From the NCBI GenBank assembly GCA_012959525.1, contig DUDB01000008.1, positions 1 through 39,020 of the forward strand: a stretch of DNA of 39,020 nucleotides, read 5' to 3'. Within the stretch, counting starts at the first letter, position 1, and every line of letters begins with the position of its first letter. Of the stretch, positions 17,394-25,982 are shown in pieces. This DNA comes from Planctomycetota bacterium. Lineage in GTDB: Bacteria > Planctomycetota > UBA1135 > GCA-002686595. The notes beneath the pieces were generated by a model that was not told the DNA's origin, did no database searches, and was given only the letters and a program-made list of their open reading frames with translations. Made by a program: the position numbers and the translations under genes.

Positions 17394-17989
17394 CAGGACC
17401 CCTCTTGCCGTCCACCATCGCCAGAGGGGGGTACGGCCTGATTGGGTGCCATCTGAAAGAGGCCGGTGCCGCTCTCATCTTTCTCGCTGGGCGAGAAGAG
17501 CTCGCGCATGGGCGACTCGCGCTCGATCTTCTTCTGCAGCTTCATGATGGCATCAATGACCGCATCAGGGCGCGGCGGGCAGCCGGGCACGTAGATGTCC
17601 ACGGGCAGGATCATGTCCACCCCTTGCACCACGGAGTAGCTGTCGTACATGCCTCCCGAAGAAGCGCACACGCCCATGGAGAGGACCCACTTTGGATCGG
17701 GCATCTGGTCGTAGATGGTGCGCGCCGCCTCAGCCATCTTCCAAGTCAGCGTGCCGGCCACGATCATCAGGTCGCACTGGCGAGGGGAGAAGCGCGCGGC
17801 CTCGGCGCCGAAGCGGGCTAGGTCGAACTTGGGGCCGATCATGGCCATGAGCTCGATGCCGCAGCAGGAGAGTCCGAGCGGCATGGGCCAAAGACTGTTC
17901 TTACGCCCCCAGTTGACGATGCTGTCCATGCGCGTCGCAAGGAAGCCGGCGTCTTCCGAGCCCGTCTGGGATTCAATCAGCGATCCCAT
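17393..17989 (-). CDS. nuoB: NADH-quinone oxidoreductase subunit B
   Basis: Subunit carrying cluster N2, the electron donor to quinone; 198 residues. N2 ligands are visible at C42 and C43 (the unusual adjacent pair in GLSCCGIE), C108 (GVCASSGG) and C137 (PGCPPRP). The last 30 residues are a hydrophilic tail without conservation. It overlaps the end of nuoA by 13 bases and has a strong Shine-Dalgarno (17996-18001). Confidence 0.96.
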   Translation of the reverse strand: MGSLIESQTGSEDAGFLATRMDSIVNWGRKNSLWPMPLGLSCCGIELMAMIGPKFDLARFGAEAARFSPRQCDLMIVAGTLTWKMAEAARTIYDQMPDPKWVLSMGVCASSGGMYDSYSVVQGVDMILPVDIYVPGCPPRPDAVIDAIMKLQKKIERESPMRELFSPSEKDESGTGLFQMAPNQAVPPSGDGGRQEGS

Positions 17990-18351
17990 TGGAGGCCTCC
18001 TTTGCGCCAGACGTAGACCAGAGCTGCCAGCAGTAAGCCCACGAAGACAAGGATCTCAGCGAACACCAAGGCGCCGACTCCCGCTGCGGTGAAGCTCTTT
18101 GCGGCAACGGCCCAGAGGACGAGGAACACGGACTCCACGTCAAACAGGATGAACAGTACGGCAACCAGGTAGAAGTGAATGGACAGTCGCAGTCGAGCGG
18201 AGCCTTCCGGCGCCATGCCGCATTCGTATGAGTCCCCTTTGCTTACCACTGCGCGATGGCCTCCCAGCAGATCGGAGACGATCACGTTCACCACTCCGAA
18301 GGCAGCCGTGATGCCAACCAAGAGGAGAATGGGGAGGTAGGGTTCGAGCAT
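17977..18351 (-). CDS. nuoA: NADH-quinone oxidoreductase subunit A
   Basis: First gene of the complex I operon; a three-helix membrane subunit next to the quinone cavity, 124 residues from the chosen ATG (18349-18351). The conserved loop [20 protein letters not shown] and helix [20 protein letters not shown] are diagnostic. The frame is open upstream to 18438, but the added 29 residues (rich in Pro, Gly and His) do not resemble NuoA, whose proteins start just before the first helix, so the internal start is preferred. Confidence 0.94.
   Translation of the reverse strand: MLEPYLPILLLVGITAAFGVVNVIVSDLLGGHRAVVSKGDSYECGMAPEGSARLRLSIHFYLVAVLFILFDVESVFLVLWAVAAKSFTAAGVGALVFAEILVFVGLLLAALVYVWRKGGLQWDR
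17996..18001 (-). promoter_or_regulatory. Shine-Dalgarno of nuoB
   Basis: AGGAGG lies 6 bases before the nuoB ATG (17989), inside the coding end of nuoA. It is one of very few strong ribosome binding sites in the window and fixes the nuoB start. The same bases form the palindrome GGAGGCCTCC. Confidence 0.75.
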
Positions 18352-18510
18352 GGGAACCGATGGGGAGAGTCCATCGGGGGGGTGACTTGCCAGACCTTCC
18401 CACAAGTGCCTTGCAGGGGCACCCGGCAGGTTGGTCAAGGGTCGAGTAGCGTTCGTACAGGGTCGAAAACCTGCGCCCGAAAGGCCAGCAGATGTTGATC
18501 AAGCGCGAAG

Positions 18511-18538
18511 AGTTTAGCGGCCCCTGTGGGGGGGGCAA
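18511..18538 (-). promoter_or_regulatory. possible sigma70-like promoter of the nuo operon
   Basis: On the minus strand TTGCCC (18533-18538) and TAAACT (18511-18516) are separated by 16 bases, each matching 4 of 6 consensus positions, about 160 bases before nuoA. Downstream, AGGGTCGA occurs twice (18438-18445 and 18459-18466, plus-strand reading), 21 bases apart. Weak evidence from sequence alone. Confidence 0.25.
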
Positions 18539-18597
18539 TGGGTCGACGGTGTTGCTTGGGGGGATCGTCAGGAACCGAGACCGCGGCCCCTGGCCCC

Positions 18598-20166
18598 TCA
18601 GTCCTCGACACGCACGAATTCGCCCCCGGTGCCCTCGGCCAGGGCCTCTAGGGTCCCGTCTCCAGCAGCCCCGATCTGTACTCCGTGCACAACAATCCCG
18701 GTCTGGGCCCGGTAGCGCCGCAGGAAGGGCGTGACCCAGTCGGCACCGCTGGCGGTCTTGCCATCGCACAGAACCACCAGTGTGTCCACTTCCAGGTTGT
18801 CGAGGTCGACCTCCCCATCCCGGTCGATGCCAAGGGCTGCTTGGATCCCCAGGCGCAGGTGGGTGCCCCCCTTGGGCCCCTGACGCTGTGCCCAGGTCTG
18901 CCCCGCCCGGGCCTGACTCTCCGAGGTGGCCTGCATTCTTGAGCGCCACACCCGGGCCTGATCCCCAAAGACCACCAGGTTGAAGCGTCCCTGAGGGCTG
19001 AGCCCCGACAAGTAGGACTTCAACTGGCTCAGGACTTCATCATGGCGTGTCCACGAACGGCCTTTCTTGCCCGTACTGCTTCGCCCTTTGGGCGTGAAGG
19101 GCACATCCATGGAACCCGACCGATCCAAAATGAGGACCACCCGGTCCGAACTGGGCCGCAGGCCAAAAAACGCAGCCTTGGTGCGGTCTGGTGGATTTGC
19201 GTCCGCTAGGGGGTTGGTCTTGCCCGCCCGCACGTTGCTCCACCAGGCGAGCCAGCGGTCTGGGTGGGGGCCCAACTTCAATCCCGATCGCTGCTCGAGT
19301 TCCCGGGTGACGTCTCCGAGCACCCTGCGGACGGGTTGGCCCTCCAGTGCCCTCTTGGTCCAGGTCTCCATGGCGGAGAGCAGCAAGGGAACGGCCATTC
19401 CATCGGGTAGAGCCCAGGAGATTTCGGCCCCGAGCGTGGCGCGGCGCCAGTCCGCATCTTCCAGGGTCTCACGCACCAGCGCTTTCAATTCGGAGTTGAT
19501 GCTCTGCCCCTCTTTCATTCTCAGGCGCCGAAAATGGGTGCGTGCTGCCCCGATCAACTGCGGTGGCGTCGTGGCCGTGGCCTCTTGTAACAGTCCCAAG
19601 TGCAGGCGGTGGGCCAACTCATCCGGCCAACCTACCAGTGCCTCGATGGCTGCTCCTCTCAACACGGCTTCCTCGGAGCGAGAGGCGACTAGGAGGGATG
19701 GAAGCACCGAGGGCTCACGTCTTCCTCGAAGGACAAGTGCACCCGCGGCTCTTCGGTCCACCGGATTGTCGGCGCCGACCACGACCACCTCCCGTGCGAT
19801 CCACTCGCTGAGGCGCGCATCCATAAGGAACGAGAGCTCCTTTGATGCACGGTTGGTCATGCGGAAGCCATCCGCTATCCGGGGGGCCGCCAAACCGTTG
19901 GTCGCATTTACACCGAATCCGTAAACGTCCAGGAGGACGCGAGTCGCAGCCTCGCGCCTTGCGCGCCCCTCCCGCGCCGCTCCGCGCAGGTCCACGAAGA
20001 GTTGCTCCGCATCCTCCCAGTCATCCTCGCTCAGAGCGCGCACACGATCCGCGAAGCGCCGCCCGAACCGGTCCAGCTTGAGCAGAGGATCGTCGGCCGA
20101 GGGCACCTCAAGCGAAAGCCCGAGCAGCAGCGGCACAAGGCCCAGGTAACCGACACGGAGCTTCAT
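18598..20166 (-). CDS. secreted von Willebrand factor A domain protein
   Basis: 522 residues from the ATG at 20164-20166, which begins a signal peptide (MKLRVGYLGLVPLLLGLSLEVPSA). Residues about 30-320 are helical and may contain HEAT-like repeats (for example VLPSLLVASRSEEAVLRGAA). A VWA domain covers about 340-515, with the metal-binding MIDAS DxSxS at D348, S350, S352 (DRSGSMD), a later GGTHL threonine and VVLCDG aspartate, so metal-dependent protein binding is plausible. Cellular role unknown; such proteins are common in planctomycetes. An upstream in-frame start at 20241 would overlap the FAD oxidoreductase and disrupt the signal peptide, so it was not used. The gene is likely transcribed with its upstream neighbour, 67 bases away. 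Confidence 0.88.
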   Translation of the reverse strand: MKLRVGYLGLVPLLLGLSLEVPSADDPLLKLDRFGRRFADRVRALSEDDWEDAEQLFVDLRGAAREGRARREAATRVLLDVYGFGVNATNGLAAPRIADGFRMTNRASKELSFLMDARLSEWIAREVVVVGADNPVDRRAAGALVLRGRREPSVLPSLLVASRSEEAVLRGAAIEALVGWPDELAHRLHLGLLQEATATTPPQLIGAARTHFRRLRMKEGQSINSELKALVRETLEDADWRRATLGAEISWALPDGMAVPLLLSAMETWTKRALEGQPVRRVLGDVTRELEQRSGLKLGPHPDRWLAWWSNVRAGKTNPLADANPPDRTKAAFFGLRPSSDRVVLILDRSGSMDVPFTPKGRSSTGKKGRSWTRHDEVLSQLKSYLSGLSPQGRFNLVVFGDQARVWRSRMQATSESQARAGQTWAQRQGPKGGTHLRLGIQAALGIDRDGEVDLDNLEVDTLVVLCDGKTASGADWVTPFLRRYRAQTGIVVHGVQIGAAGDGTLEALAEGTGGEFVRVED

Positions 20167-20233
20167 GGCGAGACCTACACTACGACCTTCAACGCCAGAG
20201 CGCACACTCCCGTGCGCCCATGCCGAGGGGCAG

Positions 20234-21517
20234 CTAACCAAACACCGTTCCCGTTGTCGGATTGGCGCTACGAAGGCGCGACAGGAAGCTCGTATCCACT
20301 TGCCCTCCCGTCCGGGGCAGCTCCAGGATCACAGGTTCCTTGTCATGGTCGTGACCTCCCTCGCAGGATTCGATGATCCTGGCGAGCATCACCCCGATCA
20401 TGGGTGCGGTCTTGAAGGAGGAGCCGCTGGTGCCCATCGCGACGTACCAGCCGGGCACGTCCGTGCGGTCGATGATCGGGTACCAATCCAGCGTGGTGAC
20501 GTCGTACATGTGGGCCAACCCGCTTGGCTGGCCCATTCCCACCTCTGGAAACCGCTTCATGGCGCGCATGACCTGTCGCTGCCAATAGAGATCCGAGACT
20601 CCGCCATTTAGAGCGTCAGGGTCGTCCACCCATTCGAGTTCATCGCAAGCGGGGTCCGTGGATCCGATGATCAGCTGCTGCTCCCGGGACTCCGGGCGAA
20701 AGTACACCCCTCCGTCGAGGTCTCCGACCACAGGAACCTGCCCACCGCCGCAGCGGGGGTTGCTCACGGCATGGACCTCTCTGCGCAGCGCGCGGGTTTC
20801 GAGTGGTAGTGTGACGTCGGCCATGTCGTTGAGCTTCCCGGACCAGGGTCCGGCTGCGTTGACTACAACGTCGGCGACCAGGGGTTCGCCGCGATCGACC
20901 ACCACTTCAAATGGCGCACCGCCCTCATGGCGGACGTCGGTGACACGCGTGTTGAGAAGGTACCGCACGCCTTCGCGTTCCCCCGCGAGCCGAAGGTTGT
21001 GGGTGGCGAGGCCGGGTGAGACCACGTAGCCACCATCCTCCTCGAAAACGGCCCCCTCGATGAGTCGCTCGCTCGACGCAAAGAAATCGGGGTGATCCAC
21101 AGGAACCGGGGGAGTGAACCTGGACGCCTCGAGGAACGGGAATCTCTCCTTGACGGCGTCCGCATCCAGAAGGTGAACGGGGACACCGCAGCTCTTCATG
21201 TCCTCGACTATTCCGAGAACGGCTTCATCGATCGCAGGGGGGAACAGGATGACTCCGGGTCGCTCAAACTTCGCCAGATCGTCATCGATCGGACCCAGCC
21301 AATCTGCCCACTCCGTCCAGATGCGCGATGATTCATGGGCCAATCGGACCATCCCGGGCTGGCTGTAGAAGCGACGTACGATTCCACAGGATGCCGATGT
21401 CGATCCATGCCCGACGTCGCCATTGCGGTCGACAACCACGACGTCCGCTCCGCCCTTGCGGAGCTCCCAGCTGATCGCGCAGCCGAGTACGCCAGCTCCA
21501 ATGACAATCACACGCAT
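20234..21517 (-). CDS. FAD-dependent oxidoreductase (DAO / sarcosine oxidase-like family)
   Basis: 427-residue flavoprotein of the D-amino-acid oxidase superfamily, probably oxidising a secondary amine or amino acid; the substrate is not determinable. Seen: the dinucleotide-binding GAGVLG at residues 7-12, ending in VVVVDRN (acidic residue for ribose binding), an STSASCG segment near residue 40 where relatives bind FAD, NAAGPWSGKL in the middle and a C-terminal GTSGSSFKTAPMIG loop that closes the flavin site. No signal peptide, so cytoplasmic. It is divergent from the CotH gene and upstream of the VWA gene on the same strand; no functional link is evident. Confidence 0.9.
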   Translation of the reverse strand: MRVIVIGAGVLGCAISWELRKGGADVVVVDRNGDVGHGSTSASCGIVRRFYSQPGMVRLAHESSRIWTEWADWLGPIDDDLAKFERPGVILFPPAIDEAVLGIVEDMKSCGVPVHLLDADAVKERFPFLEASRFTPPVPVDHPDFFASSERLIEGAVFEEDGGYVVSPGLATHNLRLAGEREGVRYLLNTRVTDVRHEGGAPFEVVVDRGEPLVADVVVNAAGPWSGKLNDMADVTLPLETRALRREVHAVSNPRCGGGQVPVVGDLDGGVYFRPESREQQLIIGSTDPACDELEWVDDPDALNGGVSDLYWQRQVMRAMKRFPEVGMGQPSGLAHMYDVTTLDWYPIIDRTDVPGWYVAMGTSGSSFKTAPMIGVMLARIIESCEGGHDHDKEPVILELPRTGGQVDTSFLSRLRSANPTTGTVFG

Positions 21518-21885
21518 GTTGAGTACTTCGGGCCATGGCCCGCCCGATGGACGCTCTCGAAACGAGGGCCACGGACTACCATGCTGAGCTTGTTCTTTGG
21601 CGATTGCATCGAGTGGGCCCAGCGGGTTTAACGCCGCAGGGGAGGTTGAGAGCCAGCCTAGGCCTTTCCGGCTGGATCAGATGCCAGAAACTATGCGCCG
21701 CCCAGCGAGTATTCGGTGATTCGCCTGTGCCCCATTGAGAAGGTATGAGGCTGCTACATGGCTGGAATGGCCGGAGACGCGCCAGATGTGACGGCCTCTC
21801 CCGAAAGGTGAGGCGCGAACAGCAGCCGTTCCCTAGAATGGATCGGTTGCGCACCCTTCCAGCCCGTTGGGGGAATTCGATTGCC
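21518..21885. other. divergent intergenic region, 368 bases
   Basis: No supported gene. It contains a perfect 14-base palindrome CGGGCCATGGCCCG (21529-21542), 11 bases before the FAD oxidoreductase ATG; a short inverted repeat CCAGCC...GGCTGG around 21653-21675; and a TAGAAT hexamer (21834-21839, 5 of 6 matches to a -10 box) 46 bases before the CotH gene, without a matching -35 box. Short reading frames here have no ribosome binding site or recognisable product. Confidence 0.5.
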
Positions 21886-23979
21886 ATGAGAAGCCTGTTC
21901 TTATTGCCGCTACTTGCGATGTTTGGAGTTGTTTCGGCCGCCTCTGGCCAAGATCTCTTCGACACCGACCAGTTCCGCCCCCTCAACCTGACGTTCAAGC
22001 AACCGGACTTCTGGACCCAGCTCCTGAACAATCAGGTTTCCGAGACCTACATCCCCGTTGATCTGGAGGTCGACGGCATCACCTATCCGGACGCGGGCAT
22101 TCGACTGCGCGGGCAATCCACCATCTGGTGTGCGCTCAACAACAAGTTTCCGTTCAGGATTCGGATGGACGAGTTCGTTCCGGGGCAGGAAATCTATGGC
22201 CAGGACACTTTTCGACTGAACAACGCAGCCCTTGATCCGACGTTCTTGCGCGAGGCGCTGGCGGCCGAAGCACTTCGGGAGTACGTCCCCATGGCGCACC
22301 GGGCCTTCACGAACCTCACGATCAACAGCCAGAATTGGGGCGTCTACATCATCGAGCAGCAAAAGGATGGACGCTATGCGCAGGAGTTCTTCGGCACCTC
22401 CTCGGGTAGTCGTTACAAGGCGATCCCCTATGCGGGGCTGACCTACCACGGACCCGACCCTCTCGACTATGTGGGACGCTATGACCACGTCAACGGACCC
22501 ACCAACGATTCCTATCTCGACCTGATCGTTCTCCTCGACGCGCTCAACAACACCCCCTTGGGCAAGCCCCTGTTCGACGCGTTGAATCCTCTCATCGACA
22601 TGGACGCCTACCTGTGGGTGCTCGCTGGCAATGCATTGCTCTGCAATTGGGACTCCTATCAGAGCAACACACACAATTACTACGTGTTGTTCGATGGTGG
22701 GGAGCAGCGGTTCTATCTGCAAACCCACGACCTGGACCTGACCTTTGGGACGAACAGGCCGTGGCCCAACTACCCGATCACCGCAGGGTTCAACAAGTTC
22801 ACCCGGCCTCTATCTGCGCGCCCTTGGAAGCACCTGCCTTTCCGGCAGGAATTCTGGGACCACATCCGAACCATGGCCCAGGACACATTCACCTGGGAGC
22901 ACCTGGGGCCCTTGGCGTGGAAGTGGCACAACATGATCGATGCTGCCGTGGCTGCCGATCCCAAGCGCATCTTCTCCTACCAGGCCTTTAAGAACGGAAT
23001 CACCAACAACATCTCCACCTCGGGCGGTTGCATCAACTACTTCCCGGGCATCGAGCCCTGGGTGGAAGACCGGCGGACCTTTGTGCTCTCAACCGGAGGA
23101 TACCTCGCACCCAAGGTCAGGTTGGCCGGATTGAGCATCAGTCCCGCTGCCCCGGTCCAGGACTCCCCGGTCGTCGTAACCGTTTCCTGTCGCACTCCAG
23201 GGGCAAAGGTGAAGGTCGGACTGAGGTACAGGGTCGGCCCCGGTGCGTTCAAGTCCATCCCCATGCGGGACGATGGGCAGAGCGGGGACGGCGCGCCAGG
23301 CGATGACGTCTATGGTGCCCGGATTCCGGGCCAATCCGGCGGCAGCCTGGTGGAGTACTTGGTTGTGGGCAATCGAAAGGATCCGGCGCGGGGAGCCATG
23401 AGCTTCCTGCCGCGCAAGTCCGAGCAAGAGCCGTTCGTGTACAAGATTCCCTTTGGGGAGAAGGGGATTCGAATCACGGAGTACATGTACTCCGGAGCGG
23501 ATGGCGAGATCGTGGAGTTGACCAATACTTCCTCGGCTCCCATCGACGTGACCGGCTGGAGTCTGGATGACCAGAGCGCCACACCCGGCGTGTTTGATCT
23601 TTCGAACGCCGGCATTGTGCCGGCGGGGGCGAGTATTGTCGTGACAGACGGTGATGCGGCGAACTTCGGCACGGCTTGGAGCTTGGTGGGCGTGACCGTT
23701 CTGGGAGGCAACTCCGTGGCCAAGCTGGGACGCAATGATGCCATTCACCTGTTCGATTCAAGCGGTGCACTCGTCGATCGCCTGATCTATGGGGACGAGG
23801 ATTTCCCGGGAACTCCGAAGGCACAAGGCGCATCGGCCTGGATCTGCAGCGACGGCGTGGGAGCGGACGATCCAGCGCTCTGGGTCTTGAGTCTACAAGG
23901 TGATCTACAGGGCTCTTGGTTCTCTGCGGGCGGCGATGTAGGCAGCCCCGGACTCTTCGCGGCATCCTCCTGCCAGTAG
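21886..23979 (+). CDS. secreted CotH kinase-family protein with lamin-tail domain
   Basis: 697 residues from the ATG at 21886, preceded by GGGGGA and starting a signal peptide (MRSLFLLPLLAMFGVVSAASGQ). Residues about 30-370 are a CotH kinase domain: an early GIRLRGQST strand, NWGVYIIEQQKDGRY, a GNALLCNWDSYQSNTHNYY segment and HDLDLTFG, matching the ATP/metal-site layout of atypical spore-coat kinases such as Bacillus CotH. An Ig-like beta domain follows (about 410-510), then a lamin-tail domain (about 525-640; ITEYMYSGADGEIVELTN, GWSLDD). The domain set suggests phosphorylation or binding of extracellular proteins, but no substrate is known. An in-frame start at 21745 would add 47 basic residues before the signal peptide and was rejected. 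Confidence 0.88.
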   Translation: MRSLFLLPLLAMFGVVSAASGQDLFDTDQFRPLNLTFKQPDFWTQLLNNQVSETYIPVDLEVDGITYPDAGIRLRGQSTIWCALNNKFPFRIRMDEFVPGQEIYGQDTFRLNNAALDPTFLREALAAEALREYVPMAHRAFTNLTINSQNWGVYIIEQQKDGRYAQEFFGTSSGSRYKAIPYAGLTYHGPDPLDYVGRYDHVNGPTNDSYLDLIVLLDALNNTPLGKPLFDALNPLIDMDAYLWVLAGNALLCNWDSYQSNTHNYYVLFDGGEQRFYLQTHDLDLTFGTNRPWPNYPITAGFNKFTRPLSARPWKHLPFRQEFWDHIRTMAQDTFTWEHLGPLAWKWHNMIDAAVAADPKRIFSYQAFKNGITNNISTSGGCINYFPGIEPWVEDRRTFVLSTGGYLAPKVRLAGLSISPAAPVQDSPVVVTVSCRTPGAKVKVGLRYRVGPGAFKSIPMRDDGQSGDGAPGDDVYGARIPGQSGGSLVEYLVVGNRKDPARGAMSFLPRKSEQEPFVYKIPFGEKGIRITEYMYSGADGEIVELTNTSSAPIDVTGWSLDDQSATPGVFDLSNAGIVPAGASIVVTDGDAANFGTAWSLVGVTVLGGNSVAKLGRNDAIHLFDSSGALVDRLIYGDEDFPGTPKAQGASAWICSDGVGADDPALWVLSLQGDLQGSWFSAGGDVGSPGLFAASSCQ

Positions 23980-24003
23980 GCGCGCGTCTTTTCCCGTTCA
24001 CCC

Positions 24004-24022
24004 CCCCTTGTTGCAGGGGTTT
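24004..24022 (+). terminator. weak possible terminator after the CotH gene
   Basis: CCCCT-TGTTGC-AGGGG can form a 5-bp stem with a 6-base loop followed by only three T, 24 bases after the CotH stop. The short stem and T-run make this a weak candidate. Confidence 0.25.
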
Positions 24023-24064
24023 GAGAGGGCTGATGCGCCCAGCGTCAATTAGGATGCGGTGGTC

Positions 24065-25894
24065 ATGCGCACCATTCTCATCAGTGGGCTGCTCGGGCTG
24101 AGCACAGTAGGGATCTGCTTGGGTATTGGTGGTGCGCCGCCTACCCCGGAGGGTTCTTCCGATGCCGTGGACGCCGCTATCGAGCGGGGCGTCGATTGGC
24201 TGTTGGCGGCTCAGGGGATCGATGGATCTTGGCGGACCTATGCTCCACACAGGCGGCCAGCGGGGGTGACGGCGCTGGGCGTGTTCACGTTGCTCAAGTG
24301 CGGCCTGCCTGCTGAGCACCCGGCCGTGCGCAAGGGTCTGGCGTTCGTATTTGCGCGCGAGCCGAGTGGCACCTACACGGCTTCCATCTCTCTCATGGTC
24401 CTGGCGGCCTTGGGGCCGGAGCACCCGTTGGCGGAGCGGGCGGATGATCTCCGCGAGTACCTGCTCGACAACATGGAGCACGCGGGCTGGGGCTATCCCA
24501 GCAACTCAAAGGGTGAGGACCCGGCCTACTCGGACAACTCCAACACCCAGTACGCGCTCCTGGCCTTGGACGCCGCGGTCCGCCTGGAGGGCAAGGTCTC
24601 GCAAGCAGAGTGGGCGGATGCTGGCGAGGCTCTCCTGGGCCGCCAGCGCTCCGATGGGGGCTGGGCCTATCAAGCCCGGCGGGATTCGACCGCGGCCATG
24701 ACTGCTGCTTCCGTTGCCAGCGTGCAATTGTGTCTCAACCACATTCTCCCCAAGGGCAAGGGAAAGAAAGTGCACGGTCGCTTGGAGGAGGCGCGGGCAT
24801 TGGGGTTGGCCTGGCTGGCGAAACACGCATCGGTGGGCGAGAACACCATGCTCGGCAAGGCGGATGAGGATCGGACCAAGTGGCAACTCTATTGGCTCTA
24901 CGCCCTGGAGCGCGTGGGTTCTTTCCTGGAGGTCTCAGAGGTTGGTGAGCTCGAGTGGTATCAGGAAGGATCCAAGGCCCTACTGAAGGAGCAGGAAGAG
25001 AGTGGCCGGTGGACAGCCGGCTACCTGGCGGAGGTCAACACCTGCTTTGCCTTGTTGTTCTTGCGGCAGGGCTCACGCCATGGCGCCGCCTCAACGCCCC
25101 GATCACGAGCGGCGCGCGCTTCGGGCGACGCGCCATTGGTTGTGCTCGCCGGGGACGGTCATCCCAAGCGGCTGTGGATCCAAGCTGCGAGCGATGCTCT
25201 GGCCCAACACGTGGCCGGTGATGGAGCCGTCGAGTGTGTGGAGTGGCTCATCAACGGCAAGGCTGTCGCGCGCGTGAACCCAGAGGGTGACGTGGCGCGC
25301 CATCCCTTCGCCTTGGAGCACACCTTCCCCGGCAATGGCACCTATCAGGTGCGCGCGGTGATGCATCTCTTGGACACCCATCGCCGCTCGGCAGGGGAGC
25401 TGAACAGCGATGAGATCACCCTGGTTGTGGACGAGGTCTTCACAGGCAGGGACGAGCAGGTCCTCCTCGATCTTGGCAAGAGCGTCTTGCCCATCCATGA
25501 CGCGACCATCACGACCTCCTCCACCAGCCGCTGGACCCTCCCGAGCGCAGTGGCTGACGGACTTTGCGCTTGTCAGTGGCGTGCCGCCAACGATGATCTC
25601 ACCCCCTGGGTGCGCATCGACTTCGAACGCGCGGTGCGTGCCTCCAGCTTGAAACTGGCCCCAGCCTGGCAGGTGGGCGAGGCCCACGATTTTCTGGCCC
25701 GCCCCAAGGAGGTGGAAATCTCCCTGGGCAAGGGACGCACGGTGCGCGTCACTCTCCCCGACCTGGGCCGCGCCAAGCACGAGATCCCGTTCAAGAAGAC
25801 CTCCATCAAGTCTCTGGAGGTCCGGGTCCTCTCCACTTGGCCGGGCAAAGGTTCGAAGGTCGTCGGACTTGCAGAGGTGGAACTCTTTCAGTGA
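24065..25894 (+). CDS. secreted alpha-alpha-toroid (prenyltransferase/squalene-cyclase-like) protein with C-terminal discoidin-like domain
   Basis: 609 residues; ATG at 24065 preferred over GTG at 24059, with AGGA about 10 bases upstream. An N-terminal signal peptide (MRTILISGLLGLSTVGICLG) indicates export. Residues about 35-350 form an alpha-alpha toroid with QW-type repeats QGIDGSW and QRSDGGW and a DNSNTQYALLAL segment common in planctomycete toroid proteins. The acid motif of true squalene cyclases (DxDD) is not seen, so terpene cyclisation is unlikely. A beta-rich linker is followed by about 130 residues resembling an F5/8 type C (discoidin) fold (PWVRIDFERAVRASSLKLA), suggesting carbohydrate or surface binding. 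It lies between two other secreted proteins on the same strand. Confidence 0.82.
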   Translation: MRTILISGLLGLSTVGICLGIGGAPPTPEGSSDAVDAAIERGVDWLLAAQGIDGSWRTYAPHRRPAGVTALGVFTLLKCGLPAEHPAVRKGLAFVFAREPSGTYTASISLMVLAALGPEHPLAERADDLREYLLDNMEHAGWGYPSNSKGEDPAYSDNSNTQYALLALDAAVRLEGKVSQAEWADAGEALLGRQRSDGGWAYQARRDSTAAMTAASVASVQLCLNHILPKGKGKKVHGRLEEARALGLAWLAKHASVGENTMLGKADEDRTKWQLYWLYALERVGSFLEVSEVGELEWYQEGSKALLKEQEESGRWTAGYLAEVNTCFALLFLRQGSRHGAASTPRSRAARASGDAPLVVLAGDGHPKRLWIQAASDALAQHVAGDGAVECVEWLINGKAVARVNPEGDVARHPFALEHTFPGNGTYQVRAVMHLLDTHRRSAGELNSDEITLVVDEVFTGRDEQVLLDLGKSVLPIHDATITTSSTSRWTLPSAVADGLCACQWRAANDDLTPWVRIDFERAVRASSLKLAPAWQVGEAHDFLARPKEVEISLGKGRTVRVTLPDLGRAKHEIPFKKTSIKSLEVRVLSTWPGKGSKVVGLAEVELFQ

Positions 25895-25982
25895 CCGGTG
25901 GTGGAGGCCGGGCCGCACCGTCCGCGCCCTCTCTGCAGGATGGTGCTATCCTGACGCGCCCCTGCCCCTCTTCGAATCAAAC

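Noticed and set aside
24065..25894. True squalene-hopene cyclase
   Set aside because: QW-type repeats are present but no DxDD motif, and the protein has a signal peptide and a discoidin-like end, unlike membrane-bound triterpene cyclases.
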